Shown: in pieces, positions 12,191 through 24,055 of the stretch | How positions within the stretch are numbered: position 1 is the first letter of the stretch | Layout of the letters: each line of letters starts with the position of its first letter | From: Aegilops tauschii subsp. strangulata | Lineage: Eukaryota; Streptophyta; Magnoliopsida; Poales; Poaceae | Direction: 5' to 3' | NCBI RefSeq assembly: GCF_002575655.3 | Contig: NC_053039.3 | Coordinates: 378,983,633 to 379,047,632 of the forward strand | DNA: 64,000 bases | Program-made: the position numbers and the translations under genes | Notes under the pieces: model-generated | Databases searched by the model: none | Told to the model about the DNA's origin: nothing | What the model saw: only the letters and a program-made list of their open reading frames with translations

Positions 12191-12694
12191 GGCAGCATCG
12201 ATCGGCTTCGGTTAGCAGTAGTAGCGAAGGAATCGCTCGATCGGGTTCAGTTAACAGCCATCGATCGCTCGGGTTCAGTAACGCGTAGCCTGCAGTGCAA
12301 TCGCTCGGGTTCAGTTAGAGCCCAACGCCTCGCTCGGGTTCAGTTGGAGCCAACGCCTCGCACACACACGCGTACGTGTACGAGAGAAACACGCATCGCT
12401 CGGCCCCCGGCCTCCCACCGTAACCGGGAACTCCCCGAAATTTTCCTCCCCCTAGCTTCTACCACGGTTTTTTCCGTCATGGACGGCCCAAAGAATGTCA
12501 TGCAACTATGTCTCCGGCCCGCCCAGGACGAAAAGCCCATTTTCTGTCATGATTTTTTGTCATAGAAGTAGGAGCCCACCACATCTATGATGATACCGGG
12601 TTTTGTCACAATTATCGTCATAGAAGTGTCATATGTATGACACAAAAAAATTCGTTCAGCCCAAAATGTCACTCATGTGTCTTTTTTTGTAGTG

Positions 12695-13530
12695 TGACCA
12701 TGGTTGCACGTTGACTCCGCTAGAATTGCCGACGTTGAGAGGTAGTCGGATTTTGTCCGATGAGCAGGTCAGTCATGGAGTTTGATCATGTAGTACTTAG
12801 TTATTCCATTTCCATCCCATAATTTCTCCGCTCCCCATGTCTTATATATAGGTCTGGGTCGGTGCCAACGAAGATTGGCTTGCATACCTCCGGCCGGATA
12901 TGACCATCATTTTGCACAACATCCACAGCAGTGCGGCCGTTCCCGTAGACCCCTTCTCCACCATTGGGATCGGCCTTCCAGACTGGCTGGGCTTGAATAC
13001 GTATGATGATGCCTACATGAGATTGAAGAAGATAGCAATTGCGGACCCACCGACAAAGCAACACAGCTGCGACGATTATTATCTCATCGCGGTGTTCAAC
13101 ATAAGGATTGCCATCAATGCAAGAGGCAGTAACGGCAGAGGCGGCGCATGTTGGCCGTGGCAGATTTGTACCCCTACACTCTCGAAGACGCCATGCGCCA
13201 TCTAGGCCGCATCTTCGCGGTGACAAGCCAGGGGACTTGTTTCATCTGGCTGCCATCCTAGGGTACGGGAGATTACAAACAGAATGCACAAACCATCATT
13301 TGCATCCCTAACAGTACTCCATTATTTTGCAGGGACCAGTCATCCCCCGATCAAAATAAGATCGCCGATCCTGGATGTGCATTTGCATCCGCGATTCGGT
13401 CTAACCTGGAACCTTGTAGCTGACTTTGGCATATTGGGATCAACTATCTTAGCAGTCGTTACGCATGGTACCACTGATGTGCAACATGGTCACACAATCT
13501 ACCATGATCGGACCGTCACCATCTACCCAG
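12695..13530 (+). pseudogene. KIB1-4/DUF295-like gene fragment, three exon pieces
   Basis: Open frames joined at plausible splice sites resemble plant F-box/KIB1-4 (DUF295) proteins. A first piece encodes a LPTLRGSRILSDEQ-like stretch ending at a GAGCAG/GTCAGT donor near 12767. A second starts after an AG at about 12851 and encodes LPDWLGLNTYDD, CDDYYLIAVFNIRIA and, after a frame change, GRIFAVTSQGTCFIW, like the beta-propeller repeats of the family. A third follows TTTTGCAG near 13331. The N-terminal F-box and C-terminus are absent: CACTA A abuts it on the left and Gypsy-1 on the right. Frameshifts and stops argue against function. Family assignment rests on pattern memory and is moderate. 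Confidence 0.45.
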
Positions 13531-13531
13531 G

Positions 13532-14687
13532 TGTCGGAGTAATGGGCCACGGGTAGCCTAACCCGAGTCCCTGCACCTTTCAAGACATTGGGGCCGGCTG
13601 GGCCCCTCAGGACGTCAAGATGAAGTGCCGCCTTCTGATGGCCAGCTGGCCCAAGCGGCCGGCTGCCAGAAGGCGGCTAAGCTCCAGAAGGCGGCACCAA
13701 GACGGGCCGACTCCTTGCAAGCGGCCTCCAGAGAGGTCGGCTCCTAGCAGGCGGCCCACGGTGCCTCAGAGTCTGCGCCCCCATTAAGAAGACGAGACAG
13801 GTGAGGCTATAGTGTAGCCCATCACCCCCATATCCAGGGCCGGGCGTGGCCACAGTACTCCGTACAGGCGGAGATCTCTGCCCGGCGCGGCACTGTTGCC
13901 ACTCCACCCCTGACGTCACTACTGGCAGGCGGAGCCCTGTTCCCACGACGGCCTGTCGGTACGTCCTGCAGGCGGCGGGCCCTACCAGGCAGCGAGAGCC
14001 CGGAAGACGGCGGAAGCCTGACCAGTCAGACCTAAGGGAAGCCGGCTTCCAGCAGGCGGCCCATTCCTTCCTCGGGGCCCGTGCGCCATTAACCAGATGA
14101 GACACGGTGTGGCTACAATGATCTCCCACCAGGTGGCGGGACTGTAGCCACGCTCCCCTGACCAAGCATGCGTCATTAGCATCGCGGCTACAGTAATCAG
14201 CAGCCGACAAGACCCGCGAGCGGCAGGAGCGGCCTGTCGGCTTCGTACCAGACCAGTCGGCGGGCCCCAGCTGCCGGCGGGGAAGCCGGCGACCAGAGAC
14301 ACTGACAGCCGGGTCCTACACCCGGCCGGATTACCATTGTACCCCTGGGGGGTAGGCCTATATAAACCCCCAGGGCACCCATGCAAAGGGTTCCCAACCT
14401 GTTAGAACTAGACCCACACATAGGCAGAGGAGATGGCGAGCCCTGCCTTCTTCCACCTCTAGCATACAGCTCGAGGAGCACCATTGTACTCACTAGTGCC
14501 TTAGTGATCATGCGGAGACCCCGCGGAGCAGGACTAGGGGTGTTATCTCCTAGGAGAGCCCCGAACCTGGGTAAAGTGCGCTGGCGTTCATGTCTATGCC
14601 TCATCCCGCTTCCAGGCACCGGCGACGTTCTACTCGCTCCCACCATGATAAGCCATCCATTGGCATATGTCGCACCCATCCCCGACA
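13532..14687 (+). repeat. 5' LTR of Gypsy-1
   Basis: The 1156-bp LTR starts TGTCGGAGTAATGGGCCACG and ends CATCCCCGACA, obeying the TG...CA rule. A TATATAA box at 14359-14365 with CAGGGCACCC downstream marks the U3/R boundary. The preceding five bases are CCAGG; no matching duplication is available because the 3' LTR is absent. Confidence 0.88.
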
Positions 14688-14689
14688 TT

Positions 14690-14707
14690 TGGCGCCCACC
14701 GTGGGGC
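14690..14707 (+). other. Primer-binding site of Gypsy-1
   Basis: TGGCGCCCACCGTGGGGC starts two bases after the 5' LTR, the normal place for the tRNA primer. TGGCGCC starts are frequent in Triticeae Gypsy elements. The priming tRNA is not assigned. Confidence 0.8.
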
Positions 14708-14709
14708 TA

Positions 14710-16946
14710 GGTGCACCGTCTCCCGGAGACCTGTTCTGGACGGGAACCTTGTTCCTTCCTGGCGAGCGCAGCCAACCCGGCACACCAGACGGCGTCTGCA
14801 CCGACGCGCTGCACGGTGCGGAGTTCGCCTGTGCGGTGAGCTGCCTCGCCGATCTTGTTAGCGAGATTCGCCTCTCCGACGAGCCCGCGTCTGATGCGGG
14901 CACAGAGGGCCCCGAGATCCGCCTTGTCAGCCTCCTCGATCAGCTCCATGTCGCCAGCGAGCCTGCTGTGGACTTGGAGTCGGTTGGCTCTACCGACCCG
15001 ATGCTTGTCGACTCCGACACGGTGTCGCTTGACGCGTTCCCCGCCAACGTGGTGGTCTATGACGAACCGCTTCCTCGCGCGGACAGCGGTGGCAGCACCG
15101 TCACGGAGGTGCTCGTCATCAACCATGGTGAGCACTCTGGCGGAGGTGGCCAGGATCCGTTGCAGGCGGCGCTGCAAGACCTGACTGCACCCATCCCGGA
15201 AGACGTCGACGCGGAGACGATGGAGGCACGCCGTGTCCAGCTCGTCGAAAGCACCAACCGGCTGGCCAGTATGAGACGCCTTTCGGAGGCCTACCAGCGT
15301 GAGATGGACCATGCCGTCGGCGGCACGCTGGCTCCTAGTGGGCCCAGCCGCATTGGCCTGATCCGGTTGCGTGGCGCGACCATCGCCAGCATGTTCGGGA
15401 CAGATCGTCCCGTCTACGCAACGCCCGCAGAGAACATGCAAGCTGCCCAGGCGGCGGCAGACGAGCTAGACAAGCTCGAAGGCGACGAGCGTCGCCACAT
15501 GACGGAGCGCGTCCAGCAGCTCCTTGACGCGGCTGCTAAGCAGCAAGAGGCCGGGTGCCGCACTGAAGCGCCCAAGCAGCGAAACAATGACTCGCCTCCT
15601 CGCCGAGACCAAGGTGCGACATCTCGGACGCTGACTGGTGGTGTCCGCGGTAGAAGAGACAAGGAGCCGGCCGCCAGCCGTAGCGGGACGCGCATCACCA
15701 TCTAGTGCGACCAAGACAGCCGCCAAGAGCAGTGGAACGATGGTACGACTGTCTGCCCCCTCCTCCCCCTTGCAGGGAGAGGCGCGCTTCCCCGCCGCCT
15801 GTTGATCACCCGACACTCGGTGACCGCCTTGGCCGCCTAGAAGGAGTCGGAGAGAATGATGCCCGCCACCGGATCGACCGCCTCAACCGATCCCTGGTGC
15901 TAGAAGAAGAAGACGAGCTGGGTCCGCCTTGCTTTGGCCCCCGCATCCGAGATGAGCCCTTCCCCAAAGGGTTCACACTCCCGAGAGTTACGCCCAAGTA
16001 CACCGGCTCCGTGAAGCCGGAAGACTGGCTGGTCGACTACTCCACAGCCGTCAGCATTGTGAACGGCAACAAGCGCGTTGCCGTGAAGTACGTTCCGCTC
16101 ATGCTCCAGGGCACAACCTGGACATGGCTGAACAGCCTGAAGCCCCGCAGCATCAACAGCTTGGTTGATTTCACCGAAGCCTTCATCCGCAACTTCACTA
16201 GCACGTACAAGCAGCCACCCAAGCCTCGCCAGCTCTCCTTGTGACTCCAAGGCCCCAACGAGTCGACTCGCGATTACCTCACGCGTTGGGCCGAGCTGCA
16301 TAACTCTTGTGAGGGCGTGCACGAGGTGCAGGCCATTGAGTACTTCACTGCCGGGTGCCAAGAAGGCACCCTCCTCAAGCACCGGCTTCTCTGCGACGAG
16401 CCGGCGACCCTCGATGAACTGCTGATCATAGCAGACAAGTATGCCACGGCCGACTCCTCCATGAAGGCGGAAATCCAAGTTAACGCATCTGGCAAAGTGG
16501 CTCCTCAAGCCCTTCGGACTCCGGCTGGTGACACCAGTTGGCGTCAGCAACCGAATGACAACAAGCGCAAGGCCACGTAGCCGGCTTCCACAAGCCGGCA
16601 GGTGGCGACAGTCGAAGATCAACAGCCAGAAGGGCAGCCTCCACCCAAGCGTCAGAAGGGCGGCAAGCCCAACTGGTTGCCCGCCTTCTCGTACGAGCAG
16701 ACTCTTGATGCACCCTGCAAGTTCCACAGTGGCGCGAAGCCGTCCAACCACACCACTAGGAAATGCCACTGGCTCACCAGGATCGCCAAGGGTGATGGAC
16801 TCCTTCGTCCTCCGCCTGCCGGCCCGCCGCCTCCTCCTCCCCAGCAGCCGGTGGTTCGGCCAGTCGGCGCAATACAAGATGAATACCCTGAAGAGCATGG
16901 AGCTTATGTCGTGTTCATCAGTGTGGTCGACGATAGGCACAGCTGA
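14710..16946 (+). pseudogene. gag: Gag pseudogene of Gypsy-1
   Basis: The N-terminal half reads in one frame to a stop at 15703, with an in-frame ATG at 15001; the capsid half reads in another frame from about 15705. The capsid part has the plant retrotransposon-gag pattern (PKYTGSVKPEDWLVDY, LQGTTWTWLNSL, then WAELHNSCEGVHEVQAIEYF). Stops interrupt it at 16242 (TGA), 16578 (TAG) and 16944 (TGA), with matching protein on both sides, so they are mutations. A CKFHSGAKPSNHTTRKC zinc-knuckle-like motif follows at about 16720-16770. It would form the particle shell and bind RNA if intact. Confidence 0.85.
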
Positions 16947-16997
16947 CGGCAGCGACAACAAGAAGTAAATGCAGTAGCATAAGAGACCCCCGAGTTC

Positions 16998-17720
16998 ATG
17001 CATTGGTCTGAGAATCCCATCAGCTGGAGCAGAGCTGACCACCCGGAGGTGATGCCCAATCCCGGTTCTTATGCCCTGGTTTTGGATGCCACTTTCACCA
17101 CAGAGAGGCGGGCTGCTCGCTTCTCCCGAGTCCTGATAGATGGCGGTAGCAGCATCAACATCCTGTACCGAGACACTATGGAGAAGTTAGGAATCAAGCA
17201 CAGGCAGCTTCAGCCCAGTCAGACTATATTCCATGGCATAGTTCCTGGCCTTTCCTGCTCACCAATCGGCAAGACTCAAATTGACGTCCTCTTCGGAGAC
17301 AAAGAACACTTTCGCCGAGAGCCAATTTGGTTTGAGGTAGTGAACCTTGAGAGCCGTTATCATGCACTGCTTGGCTAGCCTGCCCTGGCCAAGTTCATGG
17401 CGGTCCCCCACTATGCCTACCTCAAGATGAAGATGCCAAGCACCAAGGGGATCCTAACCATAACTAGGGACTACAAGAAGTCATCCGCCTATGCAGCAGA
17501 CAGTAGCGGGCTAGCCGAGTCCCTCGTGATCGCGGCTGAAAAACGGCTCCTTGGCCGGGTTGTGGCAATGGCAGGCAAGCAGCCCGAAATGTCGCCCAAC
17601 CCCAAGGAGTCGGAAGCTGAGGGCTCGTTCAAGCCGGCAAAAGAAACAAAGAAGATACCCTTGGACCCGGAGCACCCGGAGAGGCACGCTGTCATAGGTG
17701 CGAACCTTGACAGCAAATAG
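16998..17720 (+). pseudogene. Aspartic protease region of Gypsy-1
   Basis: In the same frame as capsid. VLIDGGSSINILY near 17134-17172 is the retroviral-type aspartic protease motif with a conserved catalytic Asp (D-G-G-S). RYHALLG, next to the TAG at 17376, is the usual end of the domain. The frame then continues (FMAVPHYAYLKMKMPS) to a second TAG at 17718 in the protease-RT linker. If intact it would cleave Gag-Pol. Confidence 0.88.
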
Positions 17721-18782
17721 GAAAGCGATCTCGTCGATTTCCTCCATGAGAATCGGGACATCTTTGCAAGGTCTTCCAAGGACATGCCGGGTGTTCCGAC
17801 GGATTTCGCCGAGCACAAGCTACATGTCCGACCTGATGCCAAGCCAGTCAGGCAGCCCTTGCACCGCCTGTCAGAAGAGAAGAGAAGAGAAGAGTTGCTG
17901 GAGAAGATATAGCCCGACTTCTAGCGGCTGGCTTCATCATGGAGGTATCTTTCCAGAATGGTTAGCCAACCCAGTCCTTGTGCTGAAGAAGAATAAGCAG
18001 TGGCGCATGTGTATTGATTATACCAGCCTCAACAAAGCTTGCCCCAAAGACCCATTTGCTTTGCCAAGAATCGACCAAGTGATTGACTCCACAGCCGGAT
18101 GCGAGCTGTTGAGCTTTTTGGATGCATACTCAGGGTATCCTCAGATCAAACTAAACCCAGTCGACAGGCTGAAGACCGCCTTCATCACGCCATTCGGAGC
18201 CTTCTAGTACCTAACCATGACGTTCGGCTTGAGAAATTCCGGCGCCACGTTTCAGCGTTGCATGCAGAAGTGTCTCCTCAAGCAACTCGGCAGAAATGCC
18301 CACATCTATGCGGACGATGTTGTGGTGAAGACGGAGAAGCATGGAACGCTGCTGGAGGACCTTAGGGAGACCTTTGAAAACTTGCGCCGATTTCAGATCA
18401 AGCTCAACCCGGAGAAATGCGTCTTTGGAGTAACAGCCGGCCAGCTTCTTGGCTTCCTGGTATCAGAGCGCGGCATAGAGTGCAACCCTGTGAAGATCAA
18501 GGCCATCGAGAGGATGGAGGTGCCCACCCGACTGCTGGTCGTGCAAAAATTCACCGGCTGCATGGCATCCATCAGCCGTTTCATCAGTCGGCTGGGTGAG
18601 AAGGATCTTCCCCTGTACCAGCTCATGAAGAATACCACTTTTTTCGAGTGGAACGACAAGGCGGATGAAGCTTTTTTCCAGCTCAAGAAGATGCTGACCA
18701 CTCCGCCTGTCCTGGCGGTTCCGACTCCTAAGGAGCCCATGCTCCTCTACGTCGCCGCCACTAGCCAGGTGGTCAGCACAGT
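17721..18782 (+). pseudogene. Reverse transcriptase of Gypsy-1, 5' portion
   Basis: After DIFARSSKDMPGV in the old frame, an A/G-rich stretch (about 17875-17915) carries a frameshift, and the RT continues one frame over: NPVLVLKKNKQWRMCIDYT, FLDAYSGYPQI, a TAG at 18205, TFGLRNSGATFQR, and the catalytic YADD at about 18307-18318, followed by the thumb and connection regions. The catalytic Asp pair is intact although the gene is not. Coding breaks off at the ACAGT target site of Gypsy-2 and resumes at 27836. Confidence 0.9.
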
Positions 18783-19252
18783 TGTCGGTGTCAAAATCGG
18801 CGGCTCTCGGGTAGGGGGTCCCGAACTGTGCGTCTAAGGCGGATGGTAACAGGAGGCGGGGGACACAATGTTTACCCAGGTCCGGGCCCTCTTGATGGAG
18901 GTAATACCCTACTTCCTGCTTGATTGATCTTGATGATATGAGTATTACAAGAGTTGATCTACCACGAAATCGTAGAGGCTAAACCCTAGAAGCTAGCCTA
19001 TGATTATGATTGTTCTTATCCTACGGACTAAACCCTCTGGTTTATATAGACACCGGAGGGGTTAGGGTTACACAGAGTCGGTTACAAGGGAGGAGATCTA
19101 CATATCCGAACTGCCAAGCTTGCCTTCCACGCAAAGGAGAGTCCCACCCGGACACGGGACGGAGTCTTCAATCTTGTATCTTCATAGTCCAACAGTCCAG
19201 CCAAAGGATATAGTCCGGCTGTCCGAGGACCCCCTAATCCAGGACTCCCTCA
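18783..19252 (-). repeat. 3' LTR of Gypsy-2
   Basis: On the plus strand it begins TGTCGGTGTCAAAATCGG and ends GGACTCCCTCA. It is the 3' LTR because gag lies to the right on the minus strand. A polypurine-like CAGGGGCTAC (minus strand) adjoins its inner edge at 19253. Confidence 0.93.
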
Positions 19253-19686
19253 GTAGCCCCTGAACCAGGCTTCAATGACGATGAGTCCGGCGCGTAGATT
19301 GTCTTCGGCATTGCAAGGCCGGTTCTTCCTCCGAATACTCCATAGAAGATTTTGAACACAAGGATAGTGTCTGGCTCTGCAAAACAAATTCCACATACCA
19401 CCGTAGAGAGTATAATATTTCCACAAATCTAATCTGCTGACAACTTTTCATAACGTGGCATCACGCCACAGCCCGGTCATTATTTGAACCGCTTTTCTCA
19501 ACCAGCTACTGCACATATTGCGAGGCGGTTTTCTTGGCACGTCTTGTCAAAGCAGAGATTGTGTCCCCTTATCATGGGATTCTCATCAATACGGGTGTGG
19601 GTAACCCAACCGCGCCATCAATTACGGCGCTTGGGGAATAAGCAAGTTTACCAGGCAGGTGAGGAGGCGCATAATTTGCTCCGCCC
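19253..19686. other. Spacer between 3' LTR and antisense gene of Gypsy-2
   Basis: Non-coding. It contains the polypurine tract on the minus strand at the LTR edge and, on the plus strand, the upstream region of the antisense gene. Confidence 0.55.
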
Positions 19687-19693
19687 TTATAAA
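19687..19693 (+). promoter_or_regulatory. TATA box of the Gypsy-2 antisense gene
   Basis: TATAAAG lies 120 bp upstream of the ATG at 19807, and a CT-rich leader (19710-19800) intervenes. The arrangement suggests a dedicated promoter independent of the LTRs. Confidence 0.55.
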
Positions 19694-19806
19694 GGGACAA
19701 GGACTCCTCCTTTTTACCCACGCCTTCTTCTTCCCTGCCCATCCATTCTCACGCACTCGAGCTCCAGCGCCCAGGTTCACATCTTCCCCGCAAAATCACT
19801 CCAAAC

Positions 19807-22800
19807 ATGTCCGGAGCGGGAGGAAAGTGGACGGCCTCCTCCGTTACGGAGGAGAACATTACGAAGCACCGGGAAGCCAGATACCTAGCCGCAGATATCG
19901 CGCACCGGCTCCCAGATGCAGGGCAGATCGTCCCCACCCCCGAGCCTCACGAAAGGGTCATGTTTCTTACCCATTTCATCCGCGGACTAAGGTTTCCCCT
20001 CCACCCATTTGTCCGAGGGCTCATGTTCTACTATGGGATGGACTTCCATGATCTGGCCCCCAATTTCATTCTTAACATCTCGGCGTTTATCGTCGTGTGC
20101 GAGGCCTTCCTCCGCATCAAGCCCCACTTCGGCCTGTTGCTGAAGACCTTCAATGTTAAACCGAAGGTAGTGGTCGGCCAGCAAGGGGAGTGCGGAGGCG
20201 CCATGGTTGGCAAAATGCCCAACGTCACCTGGCTTGAAGGCTCCTATGTGGAGACCATAAAGGGGTGGCAATCGGGGTGGTTCTACATCACCGAGCCGCG
20301 CGACACCAACTGGGTGGCGGCCCCCAAATTTCGATCCAGAATCCCCATGCGGCTCACCTCCTGGAAGGAGAAGGGCCTATCCTGGGGTTCATCGGTGGAG
20401 CTGACCGGACTCCAGACCTTCGTCAGAAACATGATAAGCAAGAAAATCAAGCTTGTCGACGTGGTCTAAGTCATGCTCTTCCGCCGGATCCTCCCGTGTC
20501 AAAGACGGGCATTCAGTTTGTGGGAGTTCGACCCGGCCGAGCACCAGACGCTGCGAGAGCTCTTCGACACGATGTATAAGGGCGTCTGGAAGGTGCTGTT
20601 CAAGGGCGCCGATGTACCTCCTCCCCTTACCGAGGACCGCGGGCTTAGCGCAAAGCGCCCTGCTAATCCGGTAAGTCTTTTATATCTCATAAGATGTTCT
20701 TTTCCCCAGTATAACCATGTGAGGGATCTAAGCCTCCACGCCTTTTAACAGGACTGGGTAGCGACAACGGAGCAGATCGATTGTCCAGCCCCCCTGCCCG
20801 AAGATCCAGTAGATGCTCTCCTAACGGAGATGCTGGTTCCGGCGCCTTACGAGGCGTCGGAGAAGAAGGCCAAGAAGAAGGCCACGGGGACCAGGAAAGG
20901 TCTCCGGCGCAAGGTTATATCAGACTCATCGTCCGAAAACACCGAGGCACACTCCTCCCACGAAAACAAGGAGGAGGAAGAGGAAAATCCCCCCCCCCAG
21001 CCGGGGGAGACAAAAAAAGGAAGGCCGCCCCATCTGGGGAGGCCGAAGTGTCCAAGAAGGGAAGGACTCTCCTTCCGGACCGTTCCACGGTGGCCGGTTT
21101 TAGCGACGAGGAGTGGTTACCCAGGGACAAGCCCCTGGCGCAGTCGTAAGTATCTGGATACCATAATGGTTCTTGGTATGTTTTATTTTATTGCTTCTTA
21201 TCACGCCGAACATGATTACACAGTCCATCCCGAGCCCACGTCGACGTATCTTCTTCGGATGATTCTTTGGGCCCGTCGGATATGAACAGCGATTCACTCC
21301 CGACCGCCTCCTCCCCCCGCCCTACGGACGATGCCGAGGTGTTGTCTCAAAGGGCACTGAACCAAGGGGAGACAGTTCCGGAGGCCCCCCAGGGAGACAT
21401 TCCAGGCGCCGGGCGCACAAGGGGCAAGACTCCCCTGGGCCCTAACGCCGGGGGTAGCAAGTCTAGCCTCCAGCAGAATACTGCGCCGGAACCTCCAGTG
21501 GTTCCGGATTCTGTCAGGCAACCCCTCACTAAGAGGGGCAAGCCGTCCGTGCTGATGGCCTCTGTCCATCCAGAGGCATCGGACAACTTGCTGGAAGCGC
21601 TTCGCAGGGCTTCCATCAACGAAGAGCACAACACTATCATGAGTGCGGTGGTCGAGAAGGTTCAGTCCGCCAAAAGCGGGCTGACTGAAGCCATTGCCAG
21701 CCTCCTAACAGGCTTTGAGGTTAGTAATCAAGTTATAAGAAAATGTCACGGCATAGACAGTAGCTCCTGATGCTCTGTTCGGTGTTCGCAAAGAAAGGCC
21801 GAATAGAGGATCAAATAATAATCGCAGGAGTCTAATGAGAATGTGTCTATGTGAATAAGCAGGCTTCACTGCTGGTCGCTGCCGCTCGTACCGTGGAGGT
21901 CGCCGCACTGAAGCGGGACCATGAGCGGTCCAAGGAAGAGCTCGACCTTACCAAGAGGCAGCTCGAAGAGAACAAAGGTAAGTGATACCCCGTCTGTATA
22001 TTGATAAAGAAAAATGTGGTTTTTGAGTAATAGGATCATCATGAATTTTGCTAGGGGCCACGACCGAAGTGGCGGCCCTGAAGAAGGCGCTGTCCGAGGC
22101 CGAAGACAAAGCGACCAAGGAGCGCATCGAGCGAGAGAAGCAAGAGGCCCGAGTTGGCAAGGTGCAGCAAGAGCTCCAGGCTCTCGTCAAAAAATACGAG
22201 TCCTTGGAGCGTGACTCTAAGACGCAAGGGTCCGAGCTTGTGAAGGCCCTCGAGAACGCACAAAATGCCAAGGTCGAAGCCCAAAAGGCCCTCCAGGAAA
22301 TTGAGGCAATCAAGAAGGTAGCGGCGGGTAAGGCATTCATTATGCAAAGCAAGCATGTGAAGGAAACTTTTCTTTTACTTACCCGAATTCGGAGCTCTCC
22401 ACGAGCGTTCGCAGATCTACCCAGCAGTGTATCGGATGCCGCGGAGTTCTACCGGGCCGAGGAAGGGAGCTCGACGGAGAAGTTGTTCTGGTCTCAGTAT
22501 ACTGGGACCGAACATCTGTTGCCTTTGAGCGACCAATTGAAGCAACTGGTCGAGCTTCACAAGGCGGCTGAACTGGCCATGAAGGGCCTTATAGTCCGGA
22601 TGTGGCCTGGCGAGCCCCTGCCTCGTAGCTACTTTGGTCTGGTAAGGCGGCTTGTGAATGCCTGCCCATGGTTTGAAGTCATAAAGCGGTCCGTCTGCAT
22701 TGAGGGTGCGCACAGGGCCTTTGCCCGGGCGAAAGGGCACTGGGCGAAGTTGGACGCCGAAAAGCTGGTGAAGGAGGGGCCGCCGGAGGGCAAGGAGCAT

Positions 22801-22887
22801 CGCCACCCCGAAAAGTATTATGACAGTGTCCTGAAGGGTGCTCGCCTTGTGGCAGAGGAATGTGATAAGGATGTAATATTTGAATGA
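19807..22887 (+). pseudogene. Transposase_28-type extra gene (antisense ORF), five exons
   Basis: Exons: 19807-20670, 20752-21145, 21224-21719, 21863-21977 and 22055-22887, joined at GTAAGT-type or GTTAGT donors and good AG acceptors. The N-terminal region (HFIRGLRFPLHPFVRGLMFY, MDFHDLAPNFILNISAFIVV) matches the family Pfam calls putative gypsy type transposon (PF04195). The middle is low-complexity and charged, and exons 4-5 encode a long coiled coil before a conserved C-terminal part. A TAA at 20467 replaces a probable CAA, and exons 2 and 3 need frame changes, so this copy is probably dead. Function in the retrotransposon cycle is unknown; the transposase name is historical. Confidence 0.75.
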
Positions 22888-24055
22888 ATGTACTCATGTG
22901 ATCCTGTAATATGAAACTAGTTCATGTGCGCTATATAACGCTTGTTAATTTAAAATATTACCTTCTGTGCAGCCGTTTATAAATTTTGAGAGTTGGCGAG
23001 TCGTCAGCTTCTGCCCCCATGTAACTAGTACTGAGGTGTTCGGGATAAACCTGACCACTCTTTATCCCAATATTGGGTCCTTCGAAGGAGGTGTTCAGCA
23101 CAACGAACCAGGCAATTGGACTATAAAGCTTTATCGCTCTCACTTAGCCATAGAAGTCTACAATTTTAAATTTTGGCGAAGCCCCTAGTATTCGGAAGGC
23201 CGAACTTGGGGCGCTATGTACGCCTAAATCAGACAAGGCCGACTCCTCGCCCGAAGCGGAAAAAATCTTTAAGGATTTGAGACCTCTCGAACAGCGACCA
23301 GCTCTCGCCTCATCATGACAGTCAGTTTTCGGCTTTCTCTACCGAGGTGTTCGTCCGGACGAACCGGGACACAATCGCAGTAGTTCTCCCAGCGCTACCT
23401 AAGCCGATATAGCGGAACGTAAGGTAAAAAACATGGGAGCCGGGCAAACCCAACTATTGACCCAAGACATGATTCGGAACTGATGCAGATAATGCTATAA
23501 GTTAGGGATGCCGCACTGTCGAAAGTGTTCGGACTTTTCATGCCGTGCTATGGGGTACACCGAAGCCCCTGGCGCACTGGTCATATCAAAATGTACGGGT
23601 GCAATTTTTCGTCAAGAAGCAGACAAGGAAAACAAAAAGAAAAGCAATAATAATACGTCAAAGCGTACGTATACAATTAATGCAATAAGCAAAACATAGG
23701 ATTATTTGACATGTCCTATCCAAGGGCAAGCTGCTTATGGGTATGTAAAAACAGGTACATCGATCATTATCAGAGACCACCTAGGAATTTCCTTGTACGT
23801 CAGAACTTCTTGCTTCCTTGGTATTTCCTTTCCGTAATGGGTCTGACAATCAGACTGCCGGAAAGGGCTTCCAGAGAGTAAGGTCCTAAAAGAGAGAAAA
23901 TGATAAGGGTATATCGCCGCAGGGGCGGTTGAGCCGCATTGTGGGACGTGCCATAGCCGTGCCTCCGCCTGTGCCCATGGTATCTTGAGTGCGTAGTTAT
24001 GTACGCGCGGCACAAATTTTGCCGCTTGACTGGGACTAGGGCGGAGGCCAAATTG
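22888..24055. other. Non-coding middle of Gypsy-2
   Basis: This lies between the ends of the convergent antisense gene and gag-protease. No RT, RNase H or integrase motif is found on either strand; the minus-strand frames near 23.8-24.05 kb resemble nothing I know. Pol has been replaced or deleted here. Confidence 0.6.

Larger units (their letters stand above)
6410..12694 (-). mobile_element. CACTA element A, 3' terminal part
   Basis: The right end reads TTTTTTTGTAGTG, the inverse of a CACTACAAAAAAA terminus. Leftward lie about 6 kb of GC-rich subterminal modules that match CACTA B (37624 on) in reverse order: a conserved 400-bp end, GTTCATC-rich arrays, a 71-bp array, then repeated blocks with GTCAAC, TGGGACCCACC and GGCGAGGCC motifs. 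No transposase is seen and no opposite terminus is found, so the left limit is where similarity fades. It is interrupted by a Copia solo LTR. The long open frames inside, such as the one ending near 12565, are repeat artefacts. Confidence 0.75.

Noticed and set aside
11203..12565. Several overlapping plus-strand ORFs up to 270 codons
   Set aside because: They lie in the CACTA A tandem arrays, appear in all frames and mirror those at 38033-39298; simple repeat translation, no domain.
14707..15441. 244-codon minus-strand ORF in Gypsy-1
   Set aside because: Shadow of gag on the opposite strand; no similarity to known antisense ORFs and no TATA box.
15900..17042. 380-codon minus-strand ORF in Gypsy-1
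   Set aside because: Exactly antisense to capsid coding, which has strong homology; opened by codon bias.
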